Source of the DNA: an uncultured Flavobacterium sp. | GTDB taxonomy: Bacteria > Bacteroidota > Bacteroidia > Flavobacteriales > Flavobacteriaceae | Assembly (NCBI RefSeq): GCF_946479975.1 | Contig: NZ_CAMLIX010000052.1 | Span: 1-22,762, forward strand | DNA length: 22,762 nucleotides | Reading direction: 5' to 3' | Shown: piece by piece, positions 21,444 through 22,762 of the stretch | How the letters are laid out: each line of letters starts with the position of its first letter | Position numbering within the stretch: the first letter of the stretch is position 1 | Program-made: the position numbers and the translations under genes | Notes under the pieces: generated by a model | What the model was told of the DNA's origin: nothing | Seen by the model: only the letters and a program-made list of their open reading frames with translations | The model's database searches: none

Positions 21444-22697
21444 ATGAAAGCAGCAATTATTACAATTGGAGATGAAATCTTAATTGGGCAAATCGTTGAT
21501 ACAAATTCAGCTTTTATCGCTAAATCACTGGATAAAATCGGTGTTGAGGTTATAGAAATGCTGTCAATAAGCGACCAGCAAAAACACATTTTAGATACTT
21601 TTACGCAATTTCAAAATAGAGTAGATGTTGTAATTGTAACCGGCGGACTAGGGCCGACGAAAGACGATGTGACTAAAAAAACATTCTGCGAATACTTTAA
21701 TGATGAGTTAGTTGTAGACCAAAAAGTTTTGGCGCACGTAACAGAATTGATTGAAGGTTTTTATAAAAGACCAATTTCTCAATTAAATAAAGATCAGGCA
21801 CTCGTTCCATCAACTTGTACCGTTTTGCACAACAAAATGGGAACTGCACCGGGAATGTGGATGAAGAAAGAAAATACCGTTTTCATTTCGCTTCCAGGAG
21901 TTCCGTACGAAATGAAATATTTGGTTGAAGAAGAAATAATACCAAAAATCGTTCGCGAATACAAACGCCCGTATATTATCCATAAAACCATTTTGACTTA
22001 TGGTCAAGGCGAAAGTTTAGTTGCAGAGCGTATTGAGCATTGGGAAAATAATCTTCCAGAATTTATAAAACTGGCGTATCTGCCAAATCCAGGAAGAGTT
22101 CGTTTGCGTTTAACCGCCCGTGGAACCAATAAAGAAGAATTAGAAGAAGCAATTGAGTCTAATGTTAAATCGTTAGATGCTATAATTCACGATATAATTG
22201 TAGGTTACGAAGAAAACGAAACAATCGAAACCGTAATTGGAAAATTACTTCTAAAACAAAATAAAACCGTTTCAACAGCCGAAAGTTGCACAGGAGGAAG
22301 AATTGCTTCGCTTTTGTCTGCAATTCCAGGGTCGTCAAGTTATTTTAAAGGAAGCGTAGTTTCTTATGCGACCGAAGCAAAAGTAAATGTTTTAGGAATT
22401 TCTCAAACCTTAATCGATCAATTTTCGGTAGTTAGTGCTGAGGTTGCATCTGCTATGGCTTTGAGTGTTAAAGAATTGCTGAAAACAGACTACGGAATAG
22501 CAACGACGGGGAATGCTGGACCGTCAAAAGGAGATTCTGATGCCGAAATTGGCACTGTTTTTATCGCTTTGGCAACACCAAGCGGTGTAATTGTAGAAGA
22601 ATTTAACTTCGGACAACCACGTGAAAAAGTGATAGATAGGGCATCCGTTAAGAGTTTGGAAATATTACAGAAAGAAATTTTAAAAATTGTGCAATAA
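21444..22697 (+). CDS. cinA: CinA, competence/damage-inducible protein A (NMN deamidase family)
   Basis: A 417-residue two-domain protein. The N-terminal MoCF-like domain (~1-170) hydrolyses ADP-ribose-type compounds in characterised homologues: [19 protein letters not shown] (8-26), [17 protein letters not shown] (60-77 region) and [10 protein letters not shown]. The C-terminal PncC-like domain (~255-417) is the nicotinamide-mononucleotide deamidase: [37 protein letters not shown] and [10 protein letters not shown]. Length and domain order are normal. It has a cytoplasmic role in pyridine-nucleotide recycling, despite the competence name. It lies after the terminator of the Hpt unit with its own leader of ~130 bases. 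Confidence 0.96.
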   Translation: MKAAIITIGDEILIGQIVDTNSAFIAKSLDKIGVEVIEMLSISDQQKHILDTFTQFQNRVDVVIVTGGLGPTKDDVTKKTFCEYFNDELVVDQKVLAHVTELIEGFYKRPISQLNKDQALVPSTCTVLHNKMGTAPGMWMKKENTVFISLPGVPYEMKYLVEEEIIPKIVREYKRPYIIHKTILTYGQGESLVAERIEHWENNLPEFIKLAYLPNPGRVRLRLTARGTNKEELEEAIESNVKSLDAIIHDIIVGYEENETIETVIGKLLLKQNKTVSTAESCTGGRIASLLSAIPGSSSYFKGSVVSYATEAKVNVLGISQTLIDQFSVVSAEVASAMALSVKELLKTDYGIATTGNAGPSKGDSDAEIGTVFIALATPSGVIVEEFNFGQPREKVIDRASVKSLEILQKEILKIVQ

Positions 22698-22700
22698 TTT

Positions 22701-22732
22701 TTTGCACCAATGGTTTATTTTTCTTTTCTTTG
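22701..22732 (+). promoter_or_regulatory. Promoter for a gene beyond the window
   Basis: TTTG (22701-22704), a 20-base spacer, then TTTCTTTG (22725-22732), one mismatch from TANNTTTG. The coding region it serves starts beyond 22762. In flavobacteria a ribosomal protein gene (L28) often follows cinA as far as I recall, but this is not visible here. Confidence 0.45.
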
Positions 22733-22762
22733 CACCCTGATTTTGAATAACGATAAAAGATA

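Overview
The window is chromosomal DNA of a Bacteroidota bacterium, most likely Flavobacterium or a close relative in Flavobacteriaceae. The evidence is an AT-rich base composition, starts without strong Shine-Dalgarno sequences, promoter elements of the TTTG-N19-TANNTTTG type, a SecA with long N-terminal insertions, a TonB-dependent receptor with an N-terminal carboxypeptidase-D-like domain, and a secreted protein with the DPxAxNYN cysteine motif. The species is not determinable here. I see no rRNA, tRNA, CRISPR array, prophage or classical transposase gene.

Layout. 1-3166 (minus strand): the N-terminal third of SecA, a small DUF2795-type protein, a PduO-type cobalamin adenosyltransferase and a LolD/MacB-type ABC ATPase. 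3465-4124 (plus): an unrecognised lipoprotein ending at a bidirectional terminator. 4181-7881 (minus): an FKBP isomerase lipoprotein with a SAM methyltransferase downstream, a four-helix-bundle (23S-IVP-like) protein inside a pair of inverted repeats, and an Uup-like ABC-F ATPase. 8100-11702 (minus): an iron-siderophore unit of TonB-dependent receptor followed by a PepSY membrane protein, with a near-consensus promoter. 11911-12876 (minus): a secreted propeller-like protein. 13011-17791: envelope polysaccharide genes, namely a polyprenyl glycosylphosphotransferase, a convergent PHP-type tyrosine phosphatase, a DUF5009/HGSNAT-like membrane protein and a GT2 glycosyltransferase. 17876-22697 (plus): a 2-oxo acid dehydrogenase E2, a DEDDh exonuclease, a fumarylacetoacetase-family hydrolase overlapping an orphan Hpt protein, and CinA. 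The last bases carry a promoter for a gene outside the window.

Most genes are ordinary housekeeping or envelope genes. The unusual layer is a set of short inverted-repeat elements in the gaps. Three unrelated sequence families (units near CAGTTTT, GATTTTA and GTTTCAA) share one design: arms of degenerate six- or seven-base units that face each other, filling the space between a stop codon and the next gene. One family (CAGTTTT) bounds the four-helix-bundle gene with 28-base inverted ends that match at 25 positions, occurs as an 87-base solo element with closely matching ends, and has a fragment inside the methyltransferase coding sequence. This suggests a mobile or copy-spreading element whose gene-bearing form encodes a four-helix-bundle protein. 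That link is inference and is the main lead of this window.
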